A DNA stretch of 31,886 bases. It comes from a virus. Position numbers and translations under genes: made by a program. How positions within the stretch are numbered: position 1 is the first letter of the stretch; each line of letters opens with the position of its first letter. The DNA lies in IMG/VR virus record IMGVR_UViG_3300036930_000262, positions 1 to 31,886 of that record. One strand, written 5' to 3'. Below the pieces are notes generated by a model. The model worked only from the letters and a program-made list of their open reading frames with translations. It was not told where the DNA came from and searched no databases. Below, piece after piece: positions 5,730 through 13,753 of this stretch.

Positions 5730-7460
5730 ATGAATCCCGAGGAGATTTATTCGGGCTTCCAGGATCACGCGCGGTTCTGCCGCGAGTCGCTGATGGTCGA
5801 GGCGGAGGACAAGCGGCTGGGTCTGGTGCCCATGGTCCTCGGGCCGGGGCAGGTCAAGCTTTCCGAAGCCATCCGGCTGCAGCGAGAGAAAGAAGTCCCG
5901 GTTCGCATCATCTACCTGAAATCACGCCGCATTCAGGCGAGCACCGGCACCGCGGCCGAGTTCTTTCACGACACCATCGCGGACGGCGGAGTTCGAACGC
6001 TGGTACTCGGGCATCAGGAAGACTCGACGCGCACACTGTTCAAGATGTACCGGCGCTTTCACGAGCAATATAAGCCTTACGCCGGCGCGATCCGGTTGCC
6101 GCAACTGGTCGATTCGCGGGGGCTTCCGCTTGACACCCCGCTCTCCGAACGCCTCGATTACGGGAACCACTCGACCATCATGTGCCACACGGCCGGCAGC
6201 ACGACTTACGGCCGCTCGGATCGTTTCACCAACGTGCATTTTTCGGAGTTCCCCTACTACAACAGTCCGGGCGAGATCCGCACGGCGGTGATGTCCGCGG
6301 TCCCGAAACTGCCGCACACGTGCGTGGTGATTGAGGGCACGGCGGCCACCGTAGGCGACGAGTTTCATACCATGTGTACCGAGGCGCAGGCGGGCCGCTC
6401 GGACTGGGTGTTCCTCTTCATGGCGTGGCAGGATCACCCCAGCAACCGCATGCCCCTGCCCATGCCCGTTGGGCAGTTTATGAACGGACTGAGCCGCGAC
6501 GACCGGGATACCTACGAGCGGCTGGGCCTCCGTCCCGAGCAGATGTGCTGGTATCTCTACACGCTCCGGAACGACTGCAATAACGACCGGCAGAAGATGC
6601 GCCGCGAGCATCCGGCGAGTCCGGAGGAAGCCTTCACGGCGTCAAGCAGAAACCGTTTCAGCGTGCCCCACATTATGCGGATGCCCGTGCAGCGCGAGGC
6701 CATGCAGGGAGAAATCGAGGCGCGGGCGGTGGGCGACGAGGAGCGCATGGTCTGGATGCCGAACGAGGCCGGCTGTGTGAAGATGTACCGGCGCCCCGAG
6801 CGCGGCAAGGTATACGCGTGCGGGTCGGACTGTTCGCAGGGACTCGACGCCAACGAAGGCGGGTCGCCCGACTCCGATTACTGGACGGCGCAGATGCTCG
6901 ATCGGGATACCGGTGAGCAGGTGGCGGTGGCCAGGGCGCGCAAGATGCCGGGCGAGTCGGGCCGCTACCTTGCCAGGTTCCTGCGCCTCTATAACAACGC
7001 GCAATGCGCCGGCGAGCGCAACCCGGGGGGCGGCGGAATCGCCATGCTCGAAGCCGTGATGGACGCGGGCTACCCGAAAGACCTGCTCTATCACGACGTC
7101 ATCAACATCGAGGAGGACCCGCGCGTCCGCGGTACGCGCCTGGGCTGGTCGACGACCGGCGCCAGCCGGCCATTACTTGTTTCCTTGCTCGACGACGCGA
7201 TCCGGGAAGAGTCCATCTTCGTGCGCGATCCGGAGACCCAGGCGGAGCTGCTGACGTTCGTTTATTGGCCGGACGGAAAGGCACGGGCGCAAAAACGATG
7301 CCACGACGACTTGGTGATCGGGCTCGCCCTGGCGTGGATCGTGGTTCTGCGTATGCCGCGGCCGCGGCCGAAGAGCGACCAGATGCGGCCCGAGGTGCGG
7401 AAGTACGGACAGCGGCCTGGCGAAGTAGACCCCAGGGGGGCGCGTGTTCGGCTCCGATGA
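5730..7460 (+). CDS. terL: Terminase large subunit
   Basis: Motor and nuclease that packages DNA into the prohead. The 576 residues comprise an N-terminal ATPase and a C-terminal RNase H-like nuclease. The ATPase has an atypical Walker A (YLKSRRIQAST, about 62-72, with Arg/Gln-rich spacing like other phage terminases), a Walker B VHFSEF (Glu173 catalytic) and a coupling motif EGTA (202-205). The nuclease shows YACGSDCSQG (Asp367), a middle acidic motif near ERNPGGGG and the closing CHDD (Asp526/527), which together bind two metals. Length and order match full-length TerL. It follows the early operon with a 4-bp gap and overlaps the next gene by 4 bp. Confidence 0.95.
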   Translation: MNPEEIYSGFQDHARFCRESLMVEAEDKRLGLVPMVLGPGQVKLSEAIRLQREKEVPVRIIYLKSRRIQASTGTAAEFFHDTIADGGVRTLVLGHQEDSTRTLFKMYRRFHEQYKPYAGAIRLPQLVDSRGLPLDTPLSERLDYGNHSTIMCHTAGSTTYGRSDRFTNVHFSEFPYYNSPGEIRTAVMSAVPKLPHTCVVIEGTAATVGDEFHTMCTEAQAGRSDWVFLFMAWQDHPSNRMPLPMPVGQFMNGLSRDDRDTYERLGLRPEQMCWYLYTLRNDCNNDRQKMRREHPASPEEAFTASSRNRFSVPHIMRMPVQREAMQGEIEARAVGDEERMVWMPNEAGCVKMYRRPERGKVYACGSDCSQGLDANEGGSPDSDYWTAQMLDRDTGEQVAVARARKMPGESGRYLARFLRLYNNAQCAGERNPGGGGIAMLEAVMDAGYPKDLLYHDVINIEEDPRVRGTRLGWSTTGASRPLLVSLLDDAIREESIFVRDPETQAELLTFVYWPDGKARAQKRCHDDLVIGLALAWIVVLRMPRPRPKSDQMRPEVRKYGQRPGEVDPRGARVRLR

Positions 7461-7663
7461 CCAGGATTCACAGTGCGCCGCTGCCGGCGGTCCTGCATGA
7501 GCAACTCGACGACCTGCTGTTACATCGTGAGACGTGCCAGCCGGGGCGCGACGGCTGCGCCGTCTGCGCGCGGCTGTACGCGGTCACCGGCAGCCTGCTG
7601 GCGCCGTTCGCCGAGAAGCACTACGAGATCACAATCCGGGCGCAGAGGGCGCGGGCGGCGTGA
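7457..7663 (+). CDS. Small Cys-pair protein downstream of terL
   Basis: 68 residues: LHEQLDDLLLHRETCQPGRDGCAVCARLYAVTGSLL and so on. Three Cys in TCQPGRDGCAVC, with a nearby His, suggest a small zinc site between two helices. The ATG overlaps the terminase stop (ATGA), and its own stop overlaps the next ATG (TGATG), so translation is probably coupled. The function is unknown. Confidence 0.6.
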   Translation: MTRIHSAPLPAVLHEQLDDLLLHRETCQPGRDGCAVCARLYAVTGSLLAPFAEKHYEITIRAQRARAA

Positions 7664-7974
7664 TGAATCCCGCTGAGGTGGACTGGCAGCGTCGGGCAGG
7701 CCGAGACCGGGAGGGCGATAAATTCGACACTCTCGTCGCGGTTCACGGCAGCGGGCGCGTGCTGGCCCGCATCCAGTGCCCGGTGACTGCCGATGAGTAC
7801 TGGTACCGGGCTTTTTACTACTGCGCCGTCCCAAAAGAAATTCTCGACCCCAGCGAAGGCTACGATTTCATGGACGCCGACTCAGCAAAGCGAGCCGTGG
7901 AGGAGACGCTGGGCAAGTTCAACCCGCTCGCCCCACCGGCGAAAATCGCGGAACGCCCGAAAGAGATAGCGTAG
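7663..7974 (+). CDS. Hypothetical protein between terminase and portal
   Basis: 103 residues from an ATG overlapping the previous stop. It contains VAVHGSGRVLARIQCPVTADEYWYRAFYYCAVPKEIL, which looks like one alpha/beta domain rich in aromatics, and a Pro-rich tail. No family is recognised. It is the last gene of the upstream coupled block. A 22-bp gap with the conserved start-proximal motif follows, so the transcription unit may change here. Confidence 0.6.
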   Translation: MNPAEVDWQRRAGRDREGDKFDTLVAVHGSGRVLARIQCPVTADEYWYRAFYYCAVPKEILDPSEGYDFMDADSAKRAVEETLGKFNPLAPPAKIAERPKEIA

Positions 7975-7981
7975 CTGCCCC

Positions 7982-7996
7982 GGCGAATAAACTGGT
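7982..7996 (+). promoter_or_regulatory. Start-proximal motif (candidate late promoter) before the portal gene
   Basis: GGCGAATA at 7982-7989, then AACTGGT, then the GTG start at 7997. The 8-mer resembles the GCCGATAA -10 box of FliA-type sigma factors. A 7-nt spacing would put the transcription start on the start codon itself. Confidence 0.5.
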
Positions 7997-10264
7997 GTGG
8001 CTCCCAACACGCCTTTGCCGGCCTCACCGCCGGCCCCGCCCCCCGCGACCGACCAGGCCGACGCGCCGAAACCGAAGACGCAGCGCGACTTTCAGTTGAA
8101 GTGGCCGCAGGCGGAACTGTCGCGCATCGGCAACCGGGTGCTGCAGGACTACCGCGCGGCGCTGTCGGATCATAACCGCCGCATCGCGCGCTGGGCGATC
8201 TACTTCCGCAGGTGGCTCGGCAGCGTGGACACTCCCGCTGTGGGCGAAGAGGGCGCGTCGAACCTCCCCGTTCCCTACATCAAGTGGAACATTCTGACCA
8301 AATGGGCCAAGGAAATGGACGCGCTTTTTGGCGACGACGCCGAGATTGTGGCCGTGCCGGTCGGCGCTTCCGACTATAAGCGCGATAAGAAAATCGGCAA
8401 ATACATGAGCTGGCGGGTGTTCAACTCCATGAAGCTGACCAGCCGCTTTTGCGAGTTCGTTTTGCGCAAGCTACTGTTCGGCCGCTCGATCGCCTACGCG
8501 CCGTGGAAGCGCGACACGTTCGAGGTTTTGAACCCTCAACGCGACTATCAGCCCGAGGAGGTCGTCGATTACGAAGGGCCGGAGTTCGAACCGCTCTGGC
8601 CGGACGATTGGATCGTGCCCGTGGAGGAGGTCAAGAGCCTCCATGAGTTCAGCTTCGTGATCCGGCGGTATCGTACGACGCCCGACAAGCTACTCAAGGG
8701 CGAAGAGGACGGGCGGTATCAGGGCATCACCAAGAACTGGGATCAGATCCTCGCGCTGGCGCAGCGCGGCATGCAGCGCGCCTGGGAAGGCGAGGAAATC
8801 AAGCTCGAAAAAGACGAGATGGAGGGGCTGCAATACCAACGGCCACTCTCCTCGGGCGAGTCCGTGATGGTGCTCGAATGGTACGGGCAGTGGCGGCCGC
8901 TGCGGAAAGGCCCGCGCGGCGGCATGTCCGACGCGAGCGAGTGGGACACTAAGCGCCGCGAGATGACGCACGGCGAGTTCGTGGTGCGCTATATCCTGGA
9001 CCTGAACCTGTGTATCGGCATCCAGGACCTGCGCGAGCTGTATCCCACGAAGAAGCACCGGCGACCGTTCGTCGAAGCATCGATGTTCAAAGACGGGCGC
9101 TATTGGTCGGCGGGCATGGCCGAGCTGCTCATCGATCTCGAAGACGAACTGCGCGTCAACCATAACCAGGCGACCGAAGCGGGGCAGTTGGCGATGACGC
9201 CGATGTTTGGGTACCGGCCGGCGTCGGGCGCCAATCCCGACACGTTCAAGGTCGAGCCAGGGCTTTTCATTCCGCTGGATAACCCGCAGACGGACGTCGT
9301 GCAGATCAAGATCAGCGCGAACATGGAGATCGCGCAGTGGAAAGAGCAGTGCGTGCTGGCCTACGGCGAGAAACTCACCGGCCAGGGCGATTTGCAGATG
9401 GGCAGGCAGAGCGACCGGCCGAACGCGCCGCGCACGGTCGGGCAAACCGTTTCGCTGCTCGAAGAGGGCAACGTCCGGATCTCGCTCGACACCAAGGTGC
9501 TGAGAGAGGACATGGCGGGCGTACTGGCGCACTTCTGGGACCTGGAATATATGTTCTCGCCCGAGCAGACCTTTTTCCGGGTCACCGAGGAGGACGCGGC
9601 GGGCCTGTTCCCGGTGAACGACGGCGGCTCGATGTTGACCATGGACGATCGGGACGGGCGCTACGATTTCCGGCTGCAGTTCGCCAACAGTGTGTATTCG
9701 CGCGAGGCTAAGAAGCAGCAGGCCTTGGCGCGCTACCAGCTCGATTTGCAGAACCCGCTGATTGTGCAGAACGCGCCGGCGCTGTGGGAAGTCACCAACC
9801 AGGCGCACGAGGCGCTGGGGGATCCCAATTTTGGGGACATGGTTCCGAAGCCGCCGAAGCCCGACGCTTCGGTGGATCCGAAGACCGAATGGGTGGAGCT
9901 GCTGCACGGCGAAGACATCCACGTCAATCCGCAGGATAACGATCTGCTGCACATGATCCGGCACATGCGCGACCTGAAGGCGGCCGAAGCGGCGCCAGGC
10001 GGCGCGACGGGCGACCCCGACTCGGTCAAGAAGATGGCGCTCCACTACCACGAGCACATCCAGCAGTTGCAGCAGAAGAGGCTCCAGCAGGCCGTTGTCG
10101 AGCAGGCGGTGCAAGCAGCCCAAGCTCTTGCAGGCGCCGGGAAACCGCTTGCGTTTCCGAACGGCCTGTTTGGCAATGCGCCCCAGGAGCCGGCGGGGAA
10201 CCCCGCGGCCACGGGGCCGGCGATCTACAGCGGACACGCGGAGGACCTGCACGGGGAATCGTAG
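7997..10264 (+). CDS. Portal protein
   Basis: 755 residues; forms the dodecameric ring at the packaging vertex through which DNA enters and leaves. After a Pro-rich start (1-35), the core shows portal-like features: ALSDHNRRIARWAIYFRRW, a conserved VPYIKWNILTKWAKEMDALFG segment, the wing region EPLWPDDWIVP, and HRRPFVEASMFKDGRYWSAGMAELL followed by DLEDELRVNHNQATEAGQL in the crown-proximal helices. The C-terminal 100 residues are Gln/Ala-rich and helical (HEHIQQLQQKRLQQAVVEQAVQ), like the barrel of long podovirus-type portals. The GTG start is chosen because the conserved motif abuts it; no Shine-Dalgarno is present. The size favours a short-tailed phage. Confidence 0.88.
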   Translation: MAPNTPLPASPPAPPPATDQADAPKPKTQRDFQLKWPQAELSRIGNRVLQDYRAALSDHNRRIARWAIYFRRWLGSVDTPAVGEEGASNLPVPYIKWNILTKWAKEMDALFGDDAEIVAVPVGASDYKRDKKIGKYMSWRVFNSMKLTSRFCEFVLRKLLFGRSIAYAPWKRDTFEVLNPQRDYQPEEVVDYEGPEFEPLWPDDWIVPVEEVKSLHEFSFVIRRYRTTPDKLLKGEEDGRYQGITKNWDQILALAQRGMQRAWEGEEIKLEKDEMEGLQYQRPLSSGESVMVLEWYGQWRPLRKGPRGGMSDASEWDTKRREMTHGEFVVRYILDLNLCIGIQDLRELYPTKKHRRPFVEASMFKDGRYWSAGMAELLIDLEDELRVNHNQATEAGQLAMTPMFGYRPASGANPDTFKVEPGLFIPLDNPQTDVVQIKISANMEIAQWKEQCVLAYGEKLTGQGDLQMGRQSDRPNAPRTVGQTVSLLEEGNVRISLDTKVLREDMAGVLAHFWDLEYMFSPEQTFFRVTEEDAAGLFPVNDGGSMLTMDDRDGRYDFRLQFANSVYSREAKKQQALARYQLDLQNPLIVQNAPALWEVTNQAHEALGDPNFGDMVPKPPKPDASVDPKTEWVELLHGEDIHVNPQDNDLLHMIRHMRDLKAAEAAPGGATGDPDSVKKMALHYHEHIQQLQQKRLQQAVVEQAVQAAQALAGAGKPLAFPNGLFGNAPQEPAGNPAATGPAIYSGHAEDLHGES

Positions 10265-10274
10265 GTGAATAAAA

Positions 10275-10523
10275 GTGAATAACCCTCGCCCCGTCCGTTC
10301 CGACGCGGTGGCGGCGGACCTGTTCGACAAGATGCTGGCCAGCGCGGAGTTCGGCAAATTGTGGACGCGTGTGACCGCCGAGCGCGATCGCGCGGCCTCC
10401 CGGTGCTTGCGAGAAACCGACCTGGTAGAGCTGCGGCGGGCGCAAGGGGCGGCGGCGGCGCTCACGGCCGCGCTGGGGTTGCCGGCGCAGATGCTCGGCG
10501 AGATGCGAGCGGGCAAGCGATAA
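10275..10523 (+). CDS. Small helical protein downstream of portal
   Basis: 82 residues from a GTG; helical, with FDKMLASAEFGKLWTRVTAERDRAASRCLRETDLVELRRAQGAAAALTAALGLP. Small helical proteins in this position are common between portal and scaffold genes, and some are head-completion or chaperone-like proteins, but nothing here is diagnostic. A weak relative of the start-proximal motif (GGTGAATA, 10264-10271) precedes it by 3 nt. Confidence 0.6.
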   Translation: MNNPRPVRSDAVAADLFDKMLASAEFGKLWTRVTAERDRAASRCLRETDLVELRRAQGAAAALTAALGLPAQMLGEMRAGKR

Positions 10524-10525
10524 CT

Positions 10526-10540
10526 GTCGAAGACCCCGGT
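10526..10540 (+). promoter_or_regulatory. Start-proximal motif before 10541
   Basis: GTCGAAGA (10526-10533), CCCCGGT, then ATG. The 7-nt spacing is exact and the spacer is almost the same as at 24399-24405. Confidence 0.45.
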
Positions 10541-10852
10541 ATGCATTACGCAAACGGACAAGAAGCGAAGCTCGGAGACCTGGTTTACCAGCGCTCCGAT
10601 TATCCCGGCGGACCCGAAGTGGTTGGCGTACTAATCGCTGCGAAGGCCTCCTCGGAACCCTGCACCGCCACTATGCTGGCGCTGGCCACCCGCTATGACA
10701 GCGACCTTGGCCCAACCATCTGGACGCCAGGGATAGCCGGAAGCTCCTGGTGCACGACGGTCCCGAAGCTGTTGCCGCTCTCTCCGGCGGCAATGCCTGT
10801 TTCTCCGGACGCGCCGCCCCCCGACGCTCCGCCCTGTTCCGACCAGGCATAA
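10541..10852 (+). CDS. Hypothetical protein in head module
   Basis: 103 residues, MHYANGQEAKLGDLVYQRSD onward. The N-terminal part (EAKLGDLVYQR, EVVGVLIAAKAS, CTATMLALATRY) reads as a small beta-barrel, similar in feel to phage proteins that begin with a YANG-EA-GD-V pattern. The C-terminal third is Pro/Ser-rich. Its start is fixed by the conserved motif ending directly before the ATG. The stop overlaps the next ATG. The role is unknown. Confidence 0.6.
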   Translation: MHYANGQEAKLGDLVYQRSDYPGGPEVVGVLIAAKASSEPCTATMLALATRYDSDLGPTIWTPGIAGSSWCTTVPKLLPLSPAAMPVSPDAPPPDAPPCSDQA

Positions 10853-11205
10853 TGAGCGGCGTCGTCATCGCCGTCGCCTGCAACTACTGCTCGAGGCAGC
10901 GCGCGCCGTTCCGCGTCCACCGCATGACGTCGGGGCAACACATTTGCGACGACTGCCTGGCGTGGCACTTTCACGCGCTCGATTTCCTGGGTGGGGCGAC
11001 GCCTAAGGGGTGTCAGGAATGCGGCCGGACATGGGAAACCATGCAGGCCGAATCGCCCGACGCCGAGCTGGCCATCCGGGTTTTCGTGGTGGCGAAGGAC
11101 GGCATCTATCAGATGCTCTGCGCACCCTGTGCGCAAGCATTCCTGCCGAAGACCCCCGATCTCTATAAGGGAACCAAATTTGGAAGCGAGGTTTTACATC
11201 TATGA
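10852..11205 (+). CDS. Four-knuckle zinc-binding protein
   Basis: 117 residues with four Cys pairs in order: CNYC (about 10-13), CDDC (about 35-38), CQECG (about 57-60) and CAPC (about 97-100). They could build two zinc ribbons. The region between the third and fourth pairs (AELAIRVFVVAKDGIYQMLC) is a regular beta-hairpin. The ATG at 10852 overlaps the preceding stop, and its own stop overlaps the scaffold-like gene by 4 bp. Zinc-ribbon proteins inside head modules are unusual. It may be a regulator carried in the operon rather than a virion part. Confidence 0.65.
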   Translation: MSGVVIAVACNYCSRQRAPFRVHRMTSGQHICDDCLAWHFHALDFLGGATPKGCQECGRTWETMQAESPDAELAIRVFVVAKDGIYQMLCAPCAQAFLPKTPDLYKGTKFGSEVLHL

Positions 11206-12005
11206 GTCCACAAGTACCCGCGGCCGCGCCGGCCGCCCCTGTCGTCGCGGCTCCGGATCCGGCCGCCAGACTGGCCGCGCTCGAAGCCGAGAACACGGCG
11301 CTCAAAGGCTCCGTTACGGAGCATCAGAACAATGCCCGCTTCTGGTTCGACAAGGCCAAGACGGCCGCGCCGGCAGCGCCCGCGAAGGCGGCCGAGCCCG
11401 AGGCCGAGACAGATATGCTCGAACTGCTCACCACCGGCGGTGAGAAGGGCTTGCTGAAGCTGCTCAAGACCAAAGGCTTCATGAGCACCGAGCAGGCCGA
11501 GCACATGATCGAGAGCCGCGTCTCGCAGGTGCAATCCGAGCAGAAGCTGCTCAAAGATTACCCCGATCTGGCGGACGCCACCTCGGACTTCTTCAAGGCC
11601 ACCGCGGTGAATTACGGCGAGTTGAAAAAGCGCGGCGTGCCCGAGGGGCTGGCTTCGCGCCTGGCCGCGGAGCAGGCAGAATTACAGGGTCTGCAATCGG
11701 GCAAACTCAAGACTCCCGCCCAGAAGATCGCCGAGGCGGCCGCGGCGAAAGCCGCCGATCGCGCGGCGCGAGCTGCCGCGGGAGGGGGCGAGCGCGGCTC
11801 GCGTATGCAGGAGCCCAGTCCCGAAGACGACGCGCTGACCGAGAACGACAATGCGGCGATCCGCAATCTGGCCGACGCCCTCGATATTCCGATCAAGGAC
11901 AGCGTGGTGGACGGCAAGACTGTGTTGGGCGCCGAGTCGCGCTACGTGGCGCGGGCTAAGGCGGGGGTTAACGTGGGGTTGAAACTGGACCGGGGAAGAA
12001 GGTAG
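11202..12005 (+). CDS. Probable scaffolding protein
   Basis: 267 residues and almost entirely helical: an Ala/Pro-rich start, then a coiled coil (LAALEAENTALKGSVTEHQNNARFW), an acidic helical middle (TEQAEHMIESRVSQVQSEQKLLKDYPDL) and an Ala-rich helix ending in a charged tail. This composition and the location between portal and capsid genes match scaffold proteins, which direct capsid assembly and then leave the head. The assignment rests on architecture and synteny, not on sequence identity. It overlaps the upstream gene by 4 bp. Confidence 0.6.
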   Translation: MSPQVPAAAPAAPVVAAPDPAARLAALEAENTALKGSVTEHQNNARFWFDKAKTAAPAAPAKAAEPEAETDMLELLTTGGEKGLLKLLKTKGFMSTEQAEHMIESRVSQVQSEQKLLKDYPDLADATSDFFKATAVNYGELKKRGVPEGLASRLAAEQAELQGLQSGKLKTPAQKIAEAAAAKAADRAARAAAGGGERGSRMQEPSPEDDALTENDNAAIRNLADALDIPIKDSVVDGKTVLGAESRYVARAKAGVNVGLKLDRGRR

Positions 12006-12008
12006 CTC

Positions 12009-12938
12009 ATGAGTCAGAAAATCATCAAGAAGCCGGCGATTGCGGACCCCGCGGGAGCCTACAACCGGAAGGTGCTGGCCGACCGCAAGGCGCGGATCGA
12101 AGCGGCGCGCACTGTGCTGCCGGATCTCGGCCTGGATCTGCCCCAACCGAAGGAACCGGCCACGGCGGCCGAGTTCATCGACGAATTCGACAAGAGGGCG
12201 TTTGGCTACGGCGAGCAGGCCACCATCAGCAGGATCATCTACGGCCCCGACCCGCTGGTCGATTACTCGCCGGCATTCCGCGAGGCCATCGAGCGCTACG
12301 GGCGCGAGGACCTGGCTAACTTGTACGCCGAGGGCATCATGGCCAAGGGAGCGTCCTTCGAGCCCGACCCGCGTATGCGCAAGGCCTTGGCGCTGGCGAT
12401 CGACAAATTCGGGGCCCCAGCCATTGCCGACTCGTTTAAGGCGCGGGTGCTTAAGATCCCGATGCGCACGGTGGAGATCGACGCCTCGGACACGCTGGAT
12501 CCGGAAGTGATGGGGTCGGCGGTGCTGGCGGAGACCGTACGGCGCCACGAACGCCCAGGGATGGAGTACCGCTTCTTCACCCAGTTGTGCGTGGACCGAA
12601 TGGGCTGGCGCGGCTATACGCCGGTGAAGGAAAACGGCGATGTTGTGAAGGCGGGCACGCTGATGCTCGCGGAGATATCGCGCACCCAGGTGTTGAAGCG
12701 CCGCGACCGGCAGCGCGAACTGGCGCGCGAGAAACTCGATGGGATCGAGGAAGGCTATCAGGCGAGCCAGGAAGACGCTCTGCGCAGCGCCAGCGCGGAA
12801 GGCATCGACGTGGCCGGCATCTCACCGCTCAGGGCGGGAGAGAGGGTCACCGCGCGCGCCGGCGTGGGCGGCGACGATCCGGACCGCTACCTGGGGCAGA
12901 CGCGGGCCATGGGCGTGGAGATCGGGACGAAAGAGTAG
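12009..12938 (+). CDS. Hypothetical head-module protein
   Basis: 309 residues, family not recognised. Three parts are visible: a helical N-terminus (residues 1-50), a central mixed region (about 60-160) with GYGEQATISRIIYGPDP and IERYGREDLANLYAEG, and a C-terminal region with MEYRFFTQLCVDRMGWRGYTPV followed by a charged helix (LKRRDRQRELAREKL). Small units of this last kind (a GWRG motif, then Leu-rich and Arg-rich helices) occur near capsid genes of other phages. It lies directly before a long gap that holds a stable hairpin. Confidence 0.6.
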   Translation: MSQKIIKKPAIADPAGAYNRKVLADRKARIEAARTVLPDLGLDLPQPKEPATAAEFIDEFDKRAFGYGEQATISRIIYGPDPLVDYSPAFREAIERYGREDLANLYAEGIMAKGASFEPDPRMRKALALAIDKFGAPAIADSFKARVLKIPMRTVEIDASDTLDPEVMGSAVLAETVRRHERPGMEYRFFTQLCVDRMGWRGYTPVKENGDVVKAGTLMLAEISRTQVLKRRDRQRELAREKLDGIEEGYQASQEDALRSASAEGIDVAGISPLRAGERVTARAGVGGDDPDRYLGQTRAMGVEIGTKE

Positions 12939-13009
12939 CCCGCCCCGAGAACGCGCCCGTGCCGAAATACCACACGGGCAGTCCATCATCTTCAAGCTCC
13001 GCAGAGAGC

Positions 13010-13064
13010 AGCTCTCCCATGGTAAGGATTTCGCCGCGGGCAGCTCTTCCATGGGGGAGCTTTT
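13010..13064 (+). terminator. Long hairpin with short T-run in the 12939-13127 gap
   Basis: Thirteen bases at 13010-13022 pair with 13049-13061 (12 Watson-Crick pairs and one G-U in RNA). A 26-nt loop separates them and TTTT follows. The arm sequence is also part of a 15-bp direct repeat (13008-13022 and 13040-13054, one mismatch). It may attenuate transcription between head-assembly genes and the abundant capsid genes. The rest of this 189-bp gap has no supported gene, only a 14-codon frame at 13067. Confidence 0.5.
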
Positions 13065-13101
13065 CATGAGCCAGCCTCCGCTAGCGCATCGCCGTGAAAC
13101 T

Positions 13102-13116
13102 GGCGAATAAGCTTGC
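13102..13116 (+). promoter_or_regulatory. Start-proximal motif before 13128, followed by Shine-Dalgarno
   Basis: GGCGAATA (13102-13109), AGCTTGC, then AGGGGG and a short spacer to the GTG at 13128. If transcription starts 8 nt after the motif, the mRNA would have an 11-nt leader consisting mostly of the ribosome-binding site. Confidence 0.45.
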
Positions 13117-13127
13117 AGGGGGCGCAC

Positions 13128-13691
13128 GTGGCCAACGTAAATCAACTGTTCGGTTTTCTGCCCATCGGGCGCGACGCCGGGGGTCCGCTGGCGCCGCAGA
13201 TGTACTGCAAGGTGGCGGCGCATACGCAGGCGCTTTTCTGCGGCGACATCGTTTCGAAAGCGGCCGTTTCCGCGCCGGCGCACGATTCCGGCATCAACGT
13301 GCAAGGCTGCACGAGCTTGCAGAACGGGACGCCCGGCACTACGCTGTGGCTCGGCTCGAACCTGAACTACGGCGCGCCGGCGACCATCAGCTTTCACTGG
13401 GTGTTCGACACGCCCGACACCGTCTACATCGGTCAGTCGAGCGATAACACGTCGCTGACCAATGCCGCGGATGCGGGCAAGGACGCGCCGTTCACCACGG
13501 GCGCGGGCAACGCCACAACTCTGAAGAGCACGATGGGCTTCACGGGAGCTTCCGTCGGGACCGGGATTAGCGGCTGCGACATCCGGCTTTTGCGGCTGTT
13601 TCAGAAGGTCGGCAACGCCGAGGGCGCGTACGCGATTTTCGAAGTCATGCTGCTGAAGAGCGCCAAGGCGCAGGGTTCGGCGGGCACGTAG
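13128..13691 (+). CDS. Putative capsid-associated (decoration or stabilising) protein
   Basis: 187 residues from a GTG with AGGGGG eight bases upstream. The sequence is low in charged residues and rich in Gly, Ala, Thr and Asn, with alternating strand patterns (TISFHWVFDTPDTVYIG, CDIRLLRLFQKVG, AYAIFEVMLLKSA) typical of all-beta virion proteins. It is followed by a hairpin terminator and then the major capsid gene. This is a position often held by decoration or head-stabilising proteins. No specific family was identified, and it could also be a minor head protein. Confidence 0.6.
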   Translation: MANVNQLFGFLPIGRDAGGPLAPQMYCKVAAHTQALFCGDIVSKAAVSAPAHDSGINVQGCTSLQNGTPGTTLWLGSNLNYGAPATISFHWVFDTPDTVYIGQSSDNTSLTNAADAGKDAPFTTGAGNATTLKSTMGFTGASVGTGISGCDIRLLRLFQKVGNAEGAYAIFEVMLLKSAKAQGSAGT

Positions 13692-13701
13692 GAATCGGCG
13701 T

Positions 13702-13735
13702 CCGCCGGCATTGAGAGCCGGCGGCCGCATTTTTT
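13702..13735 (+). terminator. Hairpin with T6 before the capsid gene
   Basis: CCGCCGGC (13702-13709) pairs with GCCGGCGG (13717-13724) around ATTGAGA. After five more bases comes TTTTTT (13730-13735). The offset T-run makes it a partial terminator at best. GAGGGGG and GGAGGGG follow directly as the capsid ribosome-binding region. Confidence 0.5.
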
Positions 13736-13753
13736 GAGGGGGTTGGAGGGGCA

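Noticed and set aside
8690-10561. 623-codon minus-strand frame opposite the portal
   Set aside because: Arg/Val/Leu/His-rich antisense of a conserved gene in GC-rich DNA; no domain or start signal.
13067-13111. 14-residue leader peptide before the 13128 gene
   Set aside because: It has GGGGGAG upstream, but it is too short to support beyond a note in the hairpin entry.
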